DNA from: Planococcus salinus
GTDB taxonomy: Bacteria > Bacillota > Bacilli > Bacillales_A > Planococcaceae
Assembly (NCBI RefSeq): GCF_003719725.1
Contig: NZ_RIAX01000005.1
Span: 1 to 64,000, forward strand
DNA length: 64,000 nucleotides
Direction of reading: 5' to 3'
Shown piece by piece: positions 17,001 through 24,363 of this stretch (its first letter is position 1; the number at the start of each line of letters is the position of its first letter). The notes below the pieces were generated by a model. The model worked only from the letters and a program-made list of their open reading frames with translations, made no database searches and was not told the DNA's origin. Both the position numbers and the translations under genes were made by a program.

Positions 17001-17144
17001 GGCGCTGAAGGCGGCGGGTTGATCTCAAAAGGACTCGGCATCACCGTCATCGGCGGATTGACGAGTTCCACGTTACTGACCTTGGTCATCGTACCGATCG
17101 TCTACGAAGTCGTTTCGAAATTCCGGAAGAAAGAATTAGCCTGA
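14010..17144 (+). CDS. swrC: RND efflux permease, SwrC/YerP-like
   Basis: A proton-driven Resistance-Nodulation-Division exporter of about 1044 residues. In Bacillus subtilis SwrC exports surfactin and gives resistance to amphiphilic compounds; Gram-positive members work without an outer-membrane partner. It shows the duplicated architecture: TM1 near residue 15, large extracellular porter loops, TM2-TM6 (about 345-535) with the proton-relay Asp pair in GRVIDDSIVVIENI, a second loop, and TM8-TM12 at the end. A Pro/Ala-rich insert of nearly 40 residues (about 245-283) lies in the first periplasmic-type loop. The TTG at 14010 has AAGGAG 8 bases upstream and gives the family start MKKIIDFSLNNK; the GTG at 14001 overlaps that site. 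Cotranscribed with the TetR gene; terminator at 17153-17187. Confidence 0.93.
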   Translation: MKKIIDFSLNNKFAIWILTIMVVVAGLYAGLTMKQESIPSITMPAVTVVTPYPGAAPDEIMDEVTIPLEQRIQNMSGVELLTSTSMANASTIQVQFTFETDMDEATREIEDALAQISLPDAANEPQVSRISLDAFPVLTLSVSNGEQTLEELTATVEQNVLPAIEGVSGLSDAQISGQRIQKVTMAFNDEKMAQYGLTQDTVQQLIQGSDLTFPLGLTNFDGQMKNLVIDGNITTVDDLKGLQIPAVPQTASGPTAQPPGAPSAEAPEAPSASMPAVASMPTVALSELADIEVISEAESISRTNGEESIGIQIVKTPDANTVEVVNDVKDIASEMEEEYGLTVATTFDQGEPIEKSVETMLSKALFGILFAVVIILLFLRSFKTTFISIISIPLSLLMAIFLLNQMDITLNIMTLGALTVAIGRVIDDSIVVIENIYRRMALRGEKLRGKELIREATREMFLPIFSSTVVTIAVFLPLALVSGQIGELFMPFALAVVFALSASLLVAVTIVPMMAHSMYAKQLQNLSSNKTKEHKPGKLAAGYKRLLEWTLNHKIVTFGGAAAVLVASLFLVPVIGVSFLPEEEQKMVMATYSPEPGQTRDDVETIALDAEQLIDGREGVTTYQYSLGGGNPMAAMGGGGDNSALFFIEYDDDFEEFSDESTKLIDELNGMTESGEWGSMDFASMGASGLELFVYGDTIEDIQTAIDQIQPLLEQNDGLENAESSLSEAYDQYTLVAKQESLSANGLSAAQVGMALNGVAEAPVLTTVTHEDKDINVYIETEETTYTGIEDVTTIEVPTALGGTVAIGDVMEVEEGKSPDTINRRNGQMYASLSADILGNNAAEITADIDEQVAELDLPAGVSIDHGGVTEQINESFTQLGLAMLAAIAIVYFVLVVTFGGALAPFSILFSLPFTVIGVLVALWIAREPLSVSALIGVLMLIGIVVTNAIVLIDRVIHMEKEGLSTREALLEGGVTRLRPILMTALATIGALIPLAIGAEGGGLISKGLGITVIGGLTSSTLLTLVIVPIVYEVVSKFRKKELA

Positions 17145-17152
17145 TCAATTGG

Positions 17153-17187
17153 AACAGCCCCTTTCGTTTTGAAAGGGGCTGTTTTTT
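17153..17187 (+). terminator. Terminator after the RND pump gene
   Basis: A 13-bp perfect stem AACAGCCCCTTTC/GAAAGGGGCTGTT with the loop GTTTT and a TTTTTT tail. Confidence 0.92.
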
Positions 17188-17205
17188 ATTGTGGGTCGCA
17201 GCGAA

Positions 17206-17297
17206 CGCACCTCGTTGCGGAAGTTTCGCACCTCACTGGCAATGTTCCGCACCTCAGGATGAGTTTTCCGCACCTCCAGGCCACTTTTCCGCACCTC
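17206..17297. repeat. Five CGCACCTC units at exact 21-bp spacing
   Basis: CGCACCTC begins at 17206, 17227, 17248, 17269 and 17290. Most units are preceded by TTTTC or TTCC, and the 13 intervening bases are otherwise different. The array lies in the 350-bp gap between the pump terminator and the deacetylase promoter. On the minus strand each unit reads GAGGTGCG and resembles a Shine-Dalgarno site, but no gene follows on that strand. The 21-bp period equals two DNA turns. Function unknown. Confidence 0.85.
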
Positions 17298-17299
17298 CT

Positions 17300-17495
17300 T
17301 TCAATTTTTGAAGAATAAAAATACAAATTTCAGCAGTAAAGAGCTCGAAAAATAGAAAGATATGATATAATTAAATCGACCTAATTAATAACTGAACATT
17401 CTATAAATTAAGTTCAGACTTCATACCAAAGAACCACTTCTATCTGGTACATATGCTGTGAAATTACAGCATCCACATAAAAAGGGGTGAATTGA
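17300..17495 (+). promoter_or_regulatory. Promoter and structured leader of the deacetylase gene
   Basis: A TATAAT box lies at 17365-17370, preceded by an AT-rich tract with no convincing -35. The leader of about 120 nt carries two hairpins: CTGAAC/GTTCAG (17392-17417) and ATGCTGT/ACAGCAT (17453-17472), the latter just upstream of the AAGGGGTG ribosome site. They may stabilise the transcript. Confidence 0.45.
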
Positions 17496-18533
17496 ATGGT
17501 TTCCAAGTTGTTGAAAGCTTCCGTTGTCTTATTATTGGTTTTATTCTCGCTGTTGTCCTTTTCTCCGCAAGCAGACGCTGCCAGTTCGAAATTTGTCACG
17601 AAAGGGAACACCACCAGCAAAGTGGTGGCGTTGACATTCGATGATGGATCCGACGGCACAAACATCAACAAAATTCTAAAGACGCTGAAAGACCATAACG
17701 TCAAAGCCACTTTCTTTTTAACAGGTTCCGGTGCCAATAACCACCCGCAAGCGATAAAAAATATTGTGGCGAACGGCCATCAAATCGGCAACCACTCCTA
17801 TTCTCACCCTGACTTTACAAAACTGACTGCCACACAGATAAAAAACGAATTAAATAAAACAGAAACGGCCATCAAAAACATCACTGGAAAAACGACAAAA
17901 CCGATTTTCAGAGCTCCCTACGGCGCCTCCAACACCAATGTACTGAAAGCGGTTGGTGACACCGGTTATACCCACACCATTCAGTGGAATATCGACACAG
18001 TCGACTGGAAAGGCGTGTCCGCCAGTCAGATCACCAACAAAGTGATGAGCAATCTCGTACCTGGCTCCATCGTGCTGATGCATACAGGGGCGGGTGCTTC
18101 AGGAACTCCAGGAGCGCTCGCGGGCATGATCTCAAAAATGAAAGCGCAGGGCTATAAGTTCGTCACGGTTTCTGAACTGCTGAAACTTCCTTCAGCGCCT
18201 CCAAGCACCGGAACCAAATACACCGTCAAATCAGGTGATACGCTCTACAGCATTGCTAAACGCCATGGAGTAACGGTTTCCGTTCTGGCCGCCGCCAATA
18301 ACATTACAAATCCGAACTTGATCCGTGTCGGCCAGATTCTGACCATTCCAGGAAAACCGTCTACACCGGTACCTCCTCCAGCCACAACCGTGAAATACAC
18401 AGTCAAAGCCGGAGACACGTTGTACAGCATATCAAAACACCATGGAACGACAGTCGCCAAGATTGCTGCCGCCAATAATATTTCAAATCCTTCGCTTATC
18501 CGTGTCGGGCAGGTGTTGATGATTGCAAAGTAA
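17496..18533 (+). CDS. Secreted polysaccharide deacetylase with two LysM domains
   Basis: Probably deacetylates N-acetylglucosamine (or N-acetylmuramic acid) in peptidoglycan, which alters lysozyme sensitivity. The 345-residue protein has a signal peptide (cleavage near QADAASS, residue 29), a NodB domain and two C-terminal LysM repeats (about 241-285 and 300-345) separated by a Pro/Thr linker; LysM binds peptidoglycan. The five NodB motifs are complete: TFDDG (47-51, catalytic base and metal Asp), HSYSH (100-104, metal His), RAPYG (139-143), DTVDW (167-171) and LMHTG (194-198, catalytic His). GGGGTG precedes the ATG at 17496 by 6-8 bases. Monocistronic, with a terminator shared with the converging DUF916 gene. 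The two LysM units are very similar, suggesting a recent duplication. Confidence 0.94.
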   Translation: MVSKLLKASVVLLLVLFSLLSFSPQADAASSKFVTKGNTTSKVVALTFDDGSDGTNINKILKTLKDHNVKATFFLTGSGANNHPQAIKNIVANGHQIGNHSYSHPDFTKLTATQIKNELNKTETAIKNITGKTTKPIFRAPYGASNTNVLKAVGDTGYTHTIQWNIDTVDWKGVSASQITNKVMSNLVPGSIVLMHTGAGASGTPGALAGMISKMKAQGYKFVTVSELLKLPSAPPSTGTKYTVKSGDTLYSIAKRHGVTVSVLAAANNITNPNLIRVGQILTIPGKPSTPVPPPATTVKYTVKAGDTLYSISKHHGTTVAKIAAANNISNPSLIRVGQVLMIAK

Positions 18534-18535
18534 AT

Positions 18536-18571
18536 AAAACAGAGCAAGAGAATGTCCTCTTGCTCTGTTTT
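18536..18571. terminator. Bidirectional terminator, deacetylase / DUF916 genes
   Basis: A perfect 15-bp stem AAAACAGAGCAAGAG/CTCTTGCTCTGTTTT with a 6-nt loop and T-tracts on both strands. Confidence 0.9.
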
Positions 18572-18580
18572 TCTGTTATC

Positions 18581-19612
18581 TTATTCAGTTGCTTTTTCTG
18601 CAGCCGGCTTTTTTCTTCTTCCGATAAAAAACATCAGCAAACCGAAAGCGAGAGCTCCTGCAATCCAAACCCACATCGGCACGCCTCCATCTCCCTCGAC
18701 TTCAACAGTCGGATTGGTGACTTCGGCATATTCCTGTACTTCTTCATTCGAAATGGAAAATGGTTCTTCAACTGAGAAAGGCTCATCTCCTGCCTGGCCG
18801 TCAACTTTTAAAGTATAATCACCGTCTTTCAAGCTTTCATGATTCCAGGCGAATGGATAACGGATTTGTGATTTCGGAGCCATATTAAAAGTATTCAGCT
18901 CCCCTTTGAACATTTCCGCTCCTGAGCTGTCCAAAACAGCATATGTTCCTTCGATATTTCCCTGAATCAAATGCGCATCGTTCGTCATTTCAAGAAATAC
19001 CTGAGCAGTCTCCGGAATAAACCCTGATGACCCTGTTGAGAAATCAGGTTCCGTTGTCGTTGGCAAATTCAATTTGATGGCCACTGCGTAAGTTGTTTCT
19101 GTATTGATGACAAAATTCGCTTCATCTTCACCAGCTTCTTCTGCCGATTCTTGTTCTTCAGCTACTTGTGTCACTTTAATACCGCCAAGCAAAGTTTGTC
19201 CGTCCGTTTCAGGAACTGTCACTTGGATCGGCAAATCTATTGAGCCATTGGCAGGAATCGACACAGATTCTTCAACTTCCATGTGAGCGACCAAATGAAT
19301 CGCATCATCGAGCAATTTCGTATCGTCCGAATCCGTTTCTGCTCCATAAAAAATGCCGCCAGTAGGACTTGTATAAGCATTCGATTTTTCCACTCTTACA
19401 TTGATTGGTGTTTGCGCCGTGTTTTCCAAGTGTAACTGCATACTCACTTTTTCACCCGGGTTGGCATTAACGTCAAAGTAACCTTTTGTAGTCGGTACTT
19501 GATTTTCTGGATAAATCGGTTCGACTTGCAAAGAAGACGGAGATTCTGCGGCGAATACAAACGTAGGGAGAGAGAGTAAGAAAACGAACAGCGTAACAAT
19601 ACGAAAATACAT
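18581..19612 (-). CDS. WxL-interacting protein (DUF916/DUF3324), membrane-anchored
   Basis: These proteins partner with WxL surface proteins to display them on the cell wall of Gram-positives. The 343-residue protein has a signal peptide (about 1-21), a DUF916 beta-sandwich starting LQVEPIYPENQVPTTKGYFDV, an acidic loop near EEQESAEEAGEDEA, a second beta-rich DUF3324-like domain (around LIQGNIEGTYAVLDSSGAEMFKG), then a C-terminal membrane helix MWVWIAGALAFGLLMFFIG with a basic cytoplasmic end RRKKP. The length is typical. CAGGAGGAA lies 5-7 bases before the ATG. It follows the WxL gene by 91 bases, with a terminator-like hairpin between, so it probably receives partial read-through. Confidence 0.88.
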   Translation of the reverse strand: MYFRIVTLFVFLLSLPTFVFAAESPSSLQVEPIYPENQVPTTKGYFDVNANPGEKVSMQLHLENTAQTPINVRVEKSNAYTSPTGGIFYGAETDSDDTKLLDDAIHLVAHMEVEESVSIPANGSIDLPIQVTVPETDGQTLLGGIKVTQVAEEQESAEEAGEDEANFVINTETTYAVAIKLNLPTTTEPDFSTGSSGFIPETAQVFLEMTNDAHLIQGNIEGTYAVLDSSGAEMFKGELNTFNMAPKSQIRYPFAWNHESLKDGDYTLKVDGQAGDEPFSVEEPFSISNEEVQEYAEVTNPTVEVEGDGGVPMWVWIAGALAFGLLMFFIGRRKKPAAEKATE

Positions 19613-19657
19613 AAGATTCCTCCTGAAAATGATTTAATTTAAGCAAACATAATTCTC

Positions 19658-19688
19658 AAAAAAATGCCATGTCATTGAGACATGGCAT
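19658..19688 (-). terminator. Internal terminator/attenuator between the WxL and DUF916 genes
   Basis: A 10-bp stem ATGCCATGTC/GACATGGCAT with a 5-nt loop and seven T on the minus strand. Placed between two cotranscribed genes, it would make the surface protein more abundant than its anchor. Confidence 0.75.
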
Positions 19689-19703
19689 AAAGTTTTCAGA
19701 TTA

Positions 19704-20264
19704 TTATTGTGGTCCGTTTGTTAAAGTAACAGAAATTGTTGTAGAGTACGTACCAGCGTAAACTTCACTTGGCTTCAAGTTTAGAGTCATTGGAATTGCA
19801 GACACTTCAAAAGTTCCCATGCCTTCATCTGTTTCAGCCGTTAAAACTTTTACTGGTCCGTTGTCAATTACGCCTCCTAGTTTAGCAAGATCGGCAACTA
19901 TAGATGCGCCATCTATTCCCGTTAAATTTGGAGTACCAATCGTTAATGTACCAGGGCTCAATGCTTTTTGTACACTTGGATTAGTAAGTGCTGAAGCCGA
20001 AATACTTACGTCCCAACCAGTTCCTGTTCCTCTTGCATCAGTGATAGTAAATGGTTGGATTGAAGCTGTAGAATCGTTTTGGATTTTACCATCTAGTTTA
20101 GTGCCAGAAAACGATGTTGCCGATATATCAGATAGTGTTAATTCTCCACCTGTTATAGTTGAACTTACACCTGTCTCTGCTGCTAACGTACCTGAAGCAA
20201 ACACGGTAGTCATCAAAGCCAAAGCTGCTGTACCTGTTGCGAATTTCTTAAACATTGTTGTCAT
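19704..20264 (-). CDS. WxL domain cell-surface protein
   Basis: WxL domains bind peptidoglycan non-covalently. The 186-residue precursor has a signal peptide (basic MTTMFKKFATG, hydrophobic core, cleavage near TLAAETG) followed by a single WxL domain with no other module. The first motif is present as GTGWDVSISASALT. The distal motif, usually W-T-L-T near the end, reads TTISVTLTNGP, so its Trp is replaced by Val. The segment NLKPSEVYAGTYSTT is typical of the family. The ATG at 20264 has TCAGGAGG about 8 bases upstream, and translation from it begins a clean signal peptide; the open frame back to 20339 does not. Followed by an attenuator and the DUF916 partner gene, forming a minimal WxL locus. 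Confidence 0.85.
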   Translation of the reverse strand: MTTMFKKFATGTAALALMTTVFASGTLAAETGVSSTITGGELTLSDISATSFSGTKLDGKIQNDSTASIQPFTITDARGTGTGWDVSISASALTNPSVQKALSPGTLTIGTPNLTGIDGASIVADLAKLGGVIDNGPVKVLTAETDEGMGTFEVSAIPMTLNLKPSEVYAGTYSTTISVTLTNGPQ

Positions 20265-20821
20265 TCTATTTTCCTCCTGATTGGGGTCAGGGTGTAAAGA
20301 TCTATTGCAATGACTGTAATCATTCTTTAATCTTAGCAACCCAGCCGTCTTAGTTTAAAAACCTTAGACCTGAAGCTTTGCGTCAACACTTTTCAGCATT
20401 TTTGCCTTTGTCAAATAAAGAATTGGCGAATCTCTTTTGTCTATCGTCAATCTCTTACTTGCATATATTAATATATACGAAATTCCGGTATATAGAATTG
20501 GTCAGACTTCCTCTTTTTAACATTATTGAAATAGAAAAAGTATAATATAGATGATTTTTTGCCTAGAGAATATAGATGCTTTTAGACAAAACTATTTGAC
20601 TTGGAGTAATCAGTTTCTTCCAATTTGCTTTGCGGTCGCCTTAGTGGCAAAAACTGTAGAAAATGAAGTTCCGCTATCTTGTCACTTAGCACCCATTCTT
20701 TTCAACATTTCATCCGCTGCTCAAATTCAAGTGAGAATCGAGTCTGCCAATGTACTCGACGCTGAATTTGCAGCTACCAAAAATCCCGTCGGCTCATTAG
20801 CCAACGGGATTTCTCAGCCAT
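20265..20821. other. AT-rich intergenic region upstream of the WxL gene
   Basis: 557 bp with no gene I can support. A 103-codon open frame (20551-20859, plus) lacks a ribosome site, resembles nothing known and runs into the minus-strand gene, so it is discounted. There is an AT-rich core with the palindrome ATATATTAATATAT near 20465. The right end holds the terminator of the DUF1028 gene. The WxL promoter must lie in the left part but no clear -35/-10 pair stands out. Confidence 0.5.
20780..20813 (-). terminator. Terminator after the DUF1028 gene
   Basis: Stem AAATCCCGT-C-GGCT / AGCC-A-ACGGGATTT with one internal mismatch, a CATT loop and a T-tract on the minus strand. Confidence 0.85.
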
Positions 20822-21697
20822 TTATTTCTTCCTTAAAAACTCCAACACCGTTTCATTGATCATGTCATCTTCTGTCCAGTGGTCGTCAAAATTCTCGCGC
20901 AGTGTAAAAGTTTTCAACGCATCCTTTACTTCTCCCTCGTAACTGGACTGATCTGCCTTTGCCAATAAGCCGACTTTCACAAGTTGCTGTTTGATTTCTT
21001 CGAACACATCCCCTTCGATTGCCACGGTTTTATCAGAAGGTGCACCGAATAATTTATGCAATTCAAAAAGGCGTTTGAGTTCTTCGATGGGTTCGGGATG
21101 GTCATCTACACGTAAATCCACTTTGACGTCATTGTATCCCCCGTACCCTGCACCTTCCTGCAATACATACAAGGCAGCCGACTGTTTTCCGCGGCTGTCG
21201 CCTCCCGCGCGCTGTGCCGCCTCAAGCGCCAGCAGTAAACGTTCAGCCAGCGGCCCTTTTGACTTCTCAAAAGTCTCACTCATAGCTGAGACCGTCTCTC
21301 CGCTGACCAGAATATTGCCCTGGCATGAATGGTGGCGTCCGACAATATGTCCAGCCCAGTCATAACATTCTTCTCCCGTGAACGCACTGGCGACTCCTTC
21401 AGCATTGATGACCGCCACCTGCCGCAGATTTTTTCCGGGATCGTCTGCAACCAGCCTGGCGATTACGTCTTCAGGAGACAATCCTTCTTCAAGCAGCGCC
21501 AAACCTTCCGGACCATAAGCCGTATTCGCCCACGACTGGGTAGCGACAGCTCCCACATTCGCTTTCGCCCATGGGACAACAGCACCTACTGCCAGAAATT
21601 TCGACTGAACCGCAACTCCCACTTCACCTGTTTGCGGATCAGCCCCAATAATCGAAAATGTCGCCACTAGGTTCTCTCTTCTTTCCATGCTTCTCAT
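20822..21697 (-). CDS. DUF1028 domain protein (putative Ntn-hydrolase-like)
   Basis: A 291-residue cytosolic protein. The DUF1028 domain fills the first 210 residues with TFSIIGADPQTGEVGVAVQSKFLAVGAVVPWA, GAVATQSWANTAYGPEGL and the glycine-rich NILVSGETVSAM. The fold of the family is related to N-terminal nucleophile hydrolases, but an activity has not been established as far as I know. A C-terminal helical tail (about 215-291) extends beyond the domain. The ATG at 21697 follows GGGAGTC at good spacing; an internal ATG three codons later is possible. It stands alone between terminators at 20780 and 21802. Confidence 0.85.
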   Translation of the reverse strand: MRSMERRENLVATFSIIGADPQTGEVGVAVQSKFLAVGAVVPWAKANVGAVATQSWANTAYGPEGLALLEEGLSPEDVIARLVADDPGKNLRQVAVINAEGVASAFTGEECYDWAGHIVGRHHSCQGNILVSGETVSAMSETFEKSKGPLAERLLLALEAAQRAGGDSRGKQSAALYVLQEGAGYGGYNDVKVDLRVDDHPEPIEELKRLFELHKLFGAPSDKTVAIEGDVFEEIKQQLVKVGLLAKADQSSYEGEVKDALKTFTLRENFDDHWTEDDMINETVLEFLRKK

Positions 21698-21801
21698 CTT
21701 TTGACTCCCTTCTTTACTCCTGATGCTTATCCTCTATAATCATATTACCTTACTTCCAGCTTCAGTTTAACCATTAACTGTACGAAGAAAACACATTGAA
21801 A

Positions 21802-21832
21802 AGACCGGCAACACATAATGCATTGCCGGTCT
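21802..21832 (-). terminator. Terminator after the DUF2188 gene
   Basis: A 10-bp stem AGACCGGCAA/TTGCCGGTCT with an 11-nt loop and a TTTT tail on the minus strand. Confidence 0.85.
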
Positions 21833-21842
21833 GGTCTGTTTC

Positions 21843-22103
21843 TTATGACTGATAGTTTTCCTGGTCTTCTATTTGCCCATCTTCATTATGGATATACACC
21901 ATCGTTCCAGCGGTCTCTGCCATTTGTTTCGCTTCATTCACCGCTTCCGATTTGGAAGTATAAGTGGACTCGGGGGTGTCTTCCCCTTCTTTTTTGATTG
22001 CCCATTCACCTTCATCGTGAGGGACGACATGATAACGGGCTTCGTCTGTGCCTGCCCGTTCCTTGAAATACTCATCGCGGTTTTCTTTGTTGTCATCAGC
22101 CAT
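21843..22103 (-). CDS. DUF2188 domain small protein
   Basis: An 86-residue soluble acidic protein. Residues 22-80 match the DUF2188 pattern: ARYHVVPHDEGEWAIKKEG, then SKSEAVNEAKQMAE and VYIHNEDGQI, a beta-beta-alpha-beta arrangement. The first 20 residues are a charged extension (NKENRDEYFKERAG). Family function is unknown; small proteins of this kind are often stress-related, which is not shown here. GAAGGAGG lies 8 bases before the ATG. Transcribed alone. Confidence 0.85.
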   Translation of the reverse strand: MADDNKENRDEYFKERAGTDEARYHVVPHDEGEWAIKKEGEDTPESTYTSKSEAVNEAKQMAETAGTMVYIHNEDGQIEDQENYQS

Positions 22104-22224
22104 CAGAATTCCTCCTTCAATTTTGTGAGTGGTTCATCTTTCTTAATCTTTACCCGCGCAATTGAGGAGAAAACCTGTAAAATATTTTATGCGGCCTTGA
22201 ATCAGTGAAGAACAGCTGGAAACA

Positions 22225-23136
22225 TCAACTTTGGTACCCCTTTTTCCGTCTCTCGGTCCATAAATATTCCACTGTCCCCGTACCCATCAGAACACCGGTC
22301 AAGATGAGGACAAATCCAAGCCCGTGATAATACGTGACCGCTTCCTGCAGGAAAATGACCGAACCGACAACGGCGAAGACTGTATTGAAATTGATGAAAA
22401 TCGCCGCTTCCGCCGGTCCGACTTTTTTGATGGCGTAGTTGTAAACCATATGGCCAAAAGCTGTACATAACAAGGAACTGAACAGGAATACCAGTCCGAG
22501 CTTCCAGGAAAACAGGCGCGTGATTTGCCCGATGTTCGATTCAAGCAGCAGACTGGTGATGAAAATGGCCACGGAGCCGATCACCAGCATATACCCTGTC
22601 AACAGACGCGGATCGAAATCCGCATGCAGCTTGCTGATCAGTATAAAACTGAAAGCCTGTGTCACCACTCCCGTTAAGATAAATAAATCCCCAAGCGAAA
22701 CTCCGTTAAACCCGTTTACTCCTGAAAGCGATGTTACTGCTACGCCGATAAATCCCAGCAGGAATCCGATAATCCGCAGCTTTGAGACACGGCTTCCCAA
22801 TAAAATGACTGCCAAAATCATGGTGAACAAAGGGCCTGTTCCCAAGATTAATCCTGTATTGACGCCCAGCGTGGATTGAAGGCCCAATGCAATGGAAATA
22901 TGATGCAACATGACATTGAATATCGATATGTACAAAATGAGCCCCAGTTCTTTTCTGTTGGGCCACCGGAATATTTTCATAAAAACAGAGGCGACCAGGA
23001 CAGCGACCCCTGCAAGAAAAATCCGTAAAGCGGTTAGAATAATCGGATCCATGCTGGTCACCAGCACTTTGATAGCAGATACATTAAATCCCCAGAGAAG
23101 CATAACAAACAGCAGAAGTGCGTATATTTTGATCAA
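22225..23136 (-). CDS. EamA family (DMT superfamily) transporter
   Basis: A ten-helix drug/metabolite transporter of about 303 residues built from two EamA repeats (about 1-140 and 150-290). Typical strings include LLWGFNVSAIKVL in TM1, NTGLILGTGPLFTMILAVILLG before the midpoint, and GPAEAAIFINFNTVFAVVGSVIFLQE in the second half. The family exports amino acids or other metabolites; the substrate is unknown. The start is uncertain: the frame is open to a TTG at 23166 with no ribosome site; a TTG at 23136 (AAGGAA 12-15 bases and GGTGG 4 bases upstream) or a GTG at 23145 are more likely because they place TM1 near the N-terminus. No terminator is seen after it. Confidence 0.82.
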   Translation of the reverse strand: MIKIYALLLFVMLLWGFNVSAIKVLVTSMDPIILTALRIFLAGVAVLVASVFMKIFRWPNRKELGLILYISIFNVMLHHISIALGLQSTLGVNTGLILGTGPLFTMILAVILLGSRVSKLRIIGFLLGFIGVAVTSLSGVNGFNGVSLGDLFILTGVVTQAFSFILISKLHADFDPRLLTGYMLVIGSVAIFITSLLLESNIGQITRLFSWKLGLVFLFSSLLCTAFGHMVYNYAIKKVGPAEAAIFINFNTVFAVVGSVIFLQEAVTYYHGLGFVLILTGVLMGTGTVEYLWTERRKKGYQS

Positions 23137-23346
23137 AGCATCCACCAATTCCTTTTCTGTGTGCAAAAATTATTATTATTCAGTAAAACACCCTTACATT
23201 TTACCACATTTCTGCCTGTTACGAATATAAGTGGACAACCCGGCTGCAAAGCGGTGTATCAAATTTATAACCGATGCACTGAATATTTTCTCATCGCAGA
23301 ACAAAATGCGGCTCCCATCCCCCTTTTCGACCTCTTGAGCGCATTG

Positions 23347-24216
23347 TTACATTCTCCAACGGTTGCGTTTGAAATGTTCGAAAAATACATCGTCCGACCA
23401 CGCCAGCCGATGCTTCAGTTCCGTCAAATACGCCAACAGCACTCCCTCCTTGTCTGTGTCCATGTGCAAAGAAAGGCCTCTGTCGTCCATCCCTTTTTTC
23501 AAAGGAGCTATCAGCTCGCTTCCTTTTTCTTTAAAGTTCCTGTCTGCCCTGACTGTTATCTCCTCAATAAATTTCAGGGCATTTCCTTCTCCCATTTCCT
23601 GTCGCAACTCTTCACTCATCCCCGCCGCGCACTTAAACAAAGCATCGATATCCCGCGTGCCGATTTTGTCTTTACCTATGAACAATCGGCATACTTCCCT
23701 TTCCAGCTGACGTACCAGAGGAATCTCTTTTTTTCTGCCCATCACCGCCTGCACAATGCCCATGTAATACCACGATTGATCCCGCTTCTCCCTGTTGAAA
23801 CGGAGCCAGACATCTTCTCCTTTGTCAGCTGCATCCTGGTGAATCGACCGCAGATTATGCAGCTTATCAGCCAGGATCAACATCACTTCCTCGTCTGAAC
23901 GAAAAGGAAGCTGTTCAATCGTATGAAGTTTCCGTACTTCCCACGGCAAAGATTTGGACGGCTCTGTGGCAGCCACTACAAGCCAGAGCACTTCTTCCCC
24001 GAATTGCTTCAGCAGCTCCTCCTTGGTCGTATCGGTATCTTCCAGTGTGTCATGCAAAACTCCCGCGGCGATTACTTCTTCCCTCTGCTGTTCTTTTTGC
24101 AGCAGCAGCGCCACTCCGAATGGATGCGTAATATAAGGAATCACTGTACCTTTCCTGAATTGACCATCGTGTTTGATGGCCGCAAATTCAATGGCCTTTT
24201 CCACCATGCTGTACAT
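23347..24216 (-). CDS. HD-domain protein related to (p)ppGpp hydrolases
   Basis: A 289-residue protein whose first 160 residues carry a RelA/SpoT-type HD hydrolase domain: FAAIKHDGQFRKGT, PYITHPFGVALLL, AAGVLHDTLEDT with the metal-binding His-Asp pair, and LILADKLHNLRSI. No synthetase, TGS or ACT domain is present, as in small alarmone hydrolases, so degradation of (p)ppGpp is plausible but untested. The remaining 130 residues form a charged helical region I do not recognise, which makes it longer than the usual stand-alone hydrolase of about 180-200 residues. GGGAGGC lies 7 bases before the ATG at 24216. It is monocistronic and divergent from the teichoic acid gene tagA. Confidence 0.8.
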   Translation of the reverse strand: MYSMVEKAIEFAAIKHDGQFRKGTVIPYITHPFGVALLLQKEQQREEVIAAGVLHDTLEDTDTTKEELLKQFGEEVLWLVVAATEPSKSLPWEVRKLHTIEQLPFRSDEEVMLILADKLHNLRSIHQDAADKGEDVWLRFNREKRDQSWYYMGIVQAVMGRKKEIPLVRQLEREVCRLFIGKDKIGTRDIDALFKCAAGMSEELRQEMGEGNALKFIEEITVRADRNFKEKGSELIAPLKKGMDDRGLSLHMDTDKEGVLLAYLTELKHRLAWSDDVFFEHFKRNRWRM

Positions 24217-24363
24217 GATAAATGCCTCCCTTCTCCAAACTCAATTATCGGATTATTCAGAATATATTTTTATTTTACCACTAAACGGGTATAGTAAATT
24301 ATAAACCTTTCTTCTTTTTGAGTTCTCTGTTCCCAGTTCGTTCCAACACTGGAGGTGCATCAA

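Noticed and set aside
17206-17297. Possible CRISPR array
   Set aside because: The units are only 8 bp with 13-bp spacers, far below CRISPR repeat and spacer sizes, and no cas gene is nearby.
20551-20859. A 102-residue plus-strand open frame in the gap before the DUF1028 gene
   Set aside because: No ribosome site, no recognisable domain, and its end runs antisense into the DUF1028 gene across that gene's terminator.
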